A stretch of 14,567 nt of DNA from Candidatus Omnitrophota bacterium (GTDB taxonomy: Bacteria; Omnitrophota; Gorgyraeia; Tantalellales; Tantalellaceae). Shown here piece by piece: positions 13,370 to 14,567 of this stretch. How positions within the stretch are numbered: position 1 is the stretch's first letter; every line of letters begins with the position of its first letter. Made by a program: the position numbers and the translations under genes. The stretch spans positions 1 to 14,567 of the forward strand of contig JABMSC010000002.1 of the NCBI GenBank assembly GCA_013204685.1. Reading direction: 5' to 3'. The notes below the pieces were generated by a model. That model was given only the letters and a program-made list of their open reading frames with translations. It was not told the DNA's origin and made no database searches.

Positions 13370-14567
13370 GTGAAAATAGCCAATAAAATAACCCTATCAT
13401 TTTTCATACCCGCTATCATCCTCACACTTTTTGGAGCTACTGTTTTTTATTATGCAGCCAGGGGCAGCTTGAAGGAGTCTGTCTCCAGCCACTTGATGAC
13501 CGCTGCCGGGTCCAGGGCTAAGCATATCGATACTTTCCTCAGAATGCATAAAGATATAGCTTCACATCTATCCCAATCCGTAATCCTCAAGAGTTTACTG
13601 CAGGCCAATCAAAAAGATGGTGATTACAGCTTTAAATACAACGAGGCCTTAAAAAGGCTGAAAAGAGCCGGTGAAACGGATGCTACTATTCTGGAAGCTA
13701 TACTTCTTGATAAAAACGGAAAGATAATTGCAGCCAGTAGTGGTGAAATGGAAGTAGGGGAAGATCAGTCAAAAGCGTCCTTTTTTGTAAACGCTAAAGA
13801 GGCGCCCTATATTACCGATGCCTTTTTTTGCGAAGAATGCGGTAAACCTGTCATTGCGGTTTCATCTCCTGTTTTCAGTAAAGCAGCAGGGGGTTTTTCA
13901 GGAGTAGTTGTAAATCTGGTTGATATGACGGCTTTAAATAAAATAACTACTGATCGTACTGGTCTGGGAATTAGCGGGGAGATCTATCTTGTCAATAAAG
14001 AGGGTCTGATGATCACACCTTCACGTTTTTTTGACGAGAAAGGCTCTTTTAAAATGGAGGTGGATACCGAGAACACCAGAAGGGCCCTTAAAGAAGCATT
14101 AAGCGAGGAAGTGAACCCCGGTGAATATGCGCCTATTGTATTTAAAGATTACAGGGGGGTCAAAGTTCTTGGTGTGCATGATCATATTGAAGAGATGGAA
14201 TGGCTCCTCCTGGCGGAGAGAAACGAAAACGAGGCCTTCCGAGCTTTATTGTTCCTCAAGTTTGTTCTAGCTATATTAGTAGTTGTTATAATCGCAGCAG
14301 CATTGGGGATAAGCTTGTTTGTTGCAAAACACCTTACAGAACCTATTGTTAATTTGAAAGAAAAGGTGAATAGTATCGGTAAAGGAGATCTTGATACCAG
14401 AGCAGCGATTGATTCTGATGATGAGATAGGCGATCTTTCAAGGGCCTTTGATAACATGACGGGGAATTTGAAAGAGTCCATCACAATGGTGGGTGGGCTT
14501 AATGAAGAGATCGCAAAGCGTAAAAAGCTGGAAAAGCAACTGATCGAAACCCAGCAGCAGCTTATCC
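13370..14567 (+). CDS. Membrane sensor protein with Cache-like domain and HAMP, probable histidine kinase (3' truncated by the window)
   Basis: The reading frame is open from a GTG at 13370 to the window edge (399 codons). TAA lies directly before the GTG, so no earlier start exists, and GGAG sits 7 nt upstream. The N-terminus has one membrane helix (about 7-27). A periplasmic region follows to about 290, with double-Cache features: EAILLDKNGKIIAASSGE, PYITDAFF, GKPVIAVSSPVFSK, FSGVVVNLVDM, and GEIYLVNKEGLMITPSRF. A second helix lies at about 292-316. A HAMP domain (about 316-370) has TEPIVNLKEKV, IGKGDLDTRAAIDSDDEIGDLSRAFDNM. The last residues, EEIAKRKKLEKQLIETQQQL, are the linker common before PAS or kinase domains. 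A two-component kinase is the likeliest identity; a cyclase or methyl-accepting protein cannot be excluded. Cys154 and Cys157 form a CEEC pair in the sensor domain. Confidence 0.85.
   Translation, partial: MKIANKITLSFFIPAIILTLFGATVFYYAARGSLKESVSSHLMTAAGSRAKHIDTFLRMHKDIASHLSQSVILKSLLQANQKDGDYSFKYNEALKRLKRAGETDATILEAILLDKNGKIIAASSGEMEVGEDQSKASFFVNAKEAPYITDAFFCEECGKPVIAVSSPVFSKAAGGFSGVVVNLVDMTALNKITTDRTGLGISGEIYLVNKEGLMITPSRFFDEKGSFKMEVDTENTRRALKEALSEEVNPGEYAPIVFKDYRGVKVLGVHDHIEEMEWLLLAERNENEAFRALLFLKFVLAILVVVIIAAALGISLFVAKHLTEPIVNLKEKVNSIGKGDLDTRAAIDSDDEIGDLSRAFDNMTGNLKESITMVGGLNEEIAKRKKLEKQLIETQQQLI

Overview
The window looks like chromosomal DNA of an uncultivated Gram-negative-type bacterium. 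It has a beta-barrel protein ending in Phe, several Sec signal peptides, a prepilin-like gene, clean sigma70-type promoters and Rho-independent terminators. The mix of genes and the dispersed palindromic repeats would suit Omnitrophota, Elusimicrobiota or a related lineage. That placement is an impression from protein style, not a computed assignment. All recognised genes lie on the plus strand. There are no rRNA genes, complete tRNA genes, CRISPR arrays or transposases.

Region 1 (1-3650) is a nucleotide-metabolism cluster. It holds the 3' end of carB (MGS regulatory domain), then a PurF-family protein whose Shine-Dalgarno overlaps the carB stop, then a DUF1846 protein, closed by a strong terminator. 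The PurF-like protein keeps the PRPP site and the four expected [4Fe-4S] cysteines. Every residue expected for glutamine hydrolysis is changed, starting with the N-terminal nucleophile Cys, which is Ser.

Region 2 (3644-6870) holds a solitary ACR3-type arsenite efflux permease with its own extended -10 promoter and a small palindrome near the start of transcription, a long-form NAD(P)H-dependent flavin oxidoreductase (nitronate monooxygenase-like) with its own promoter and terminator, and a DUF2490 outer-membrane barrel.

Region 3 (6890-8606) is an accessory stretch of small genes and repeats. Two TATCG-rich repeats, partly inverted relative to each other, flank a 44-residue four-Cys 'CAWW' miniprotein and a frameshifted type IV pilin-like gene. 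After them come an exported Lys-rich helical protein, a two-helix PLDc_N-type membrane peptide, and a GTAGGGGC...GCCCCTAC palindromic element.

Region 4 (8530-14567) carries a YihY/BrkB-family membrane protein, mnmG (tRNA modification), a TIGR01212-type radical SAM protein, and the first 399 codons of a GTG-initiated membrane sensor (Cache-like domain plus HAMP) that runs off the end. mnmG is bracketed by two copies of a composite palindromic repeat of about 200-250 bp. Base changes between the copies include a compensatory pair in the terminal hairpin, so the fold appears to be conserved.

The strongest leads are the glutaminase-dead PurF-like protein and the repeat family around mnmG. The TATCG-repeat cassette with its miniprotein and broken pilin comes next.
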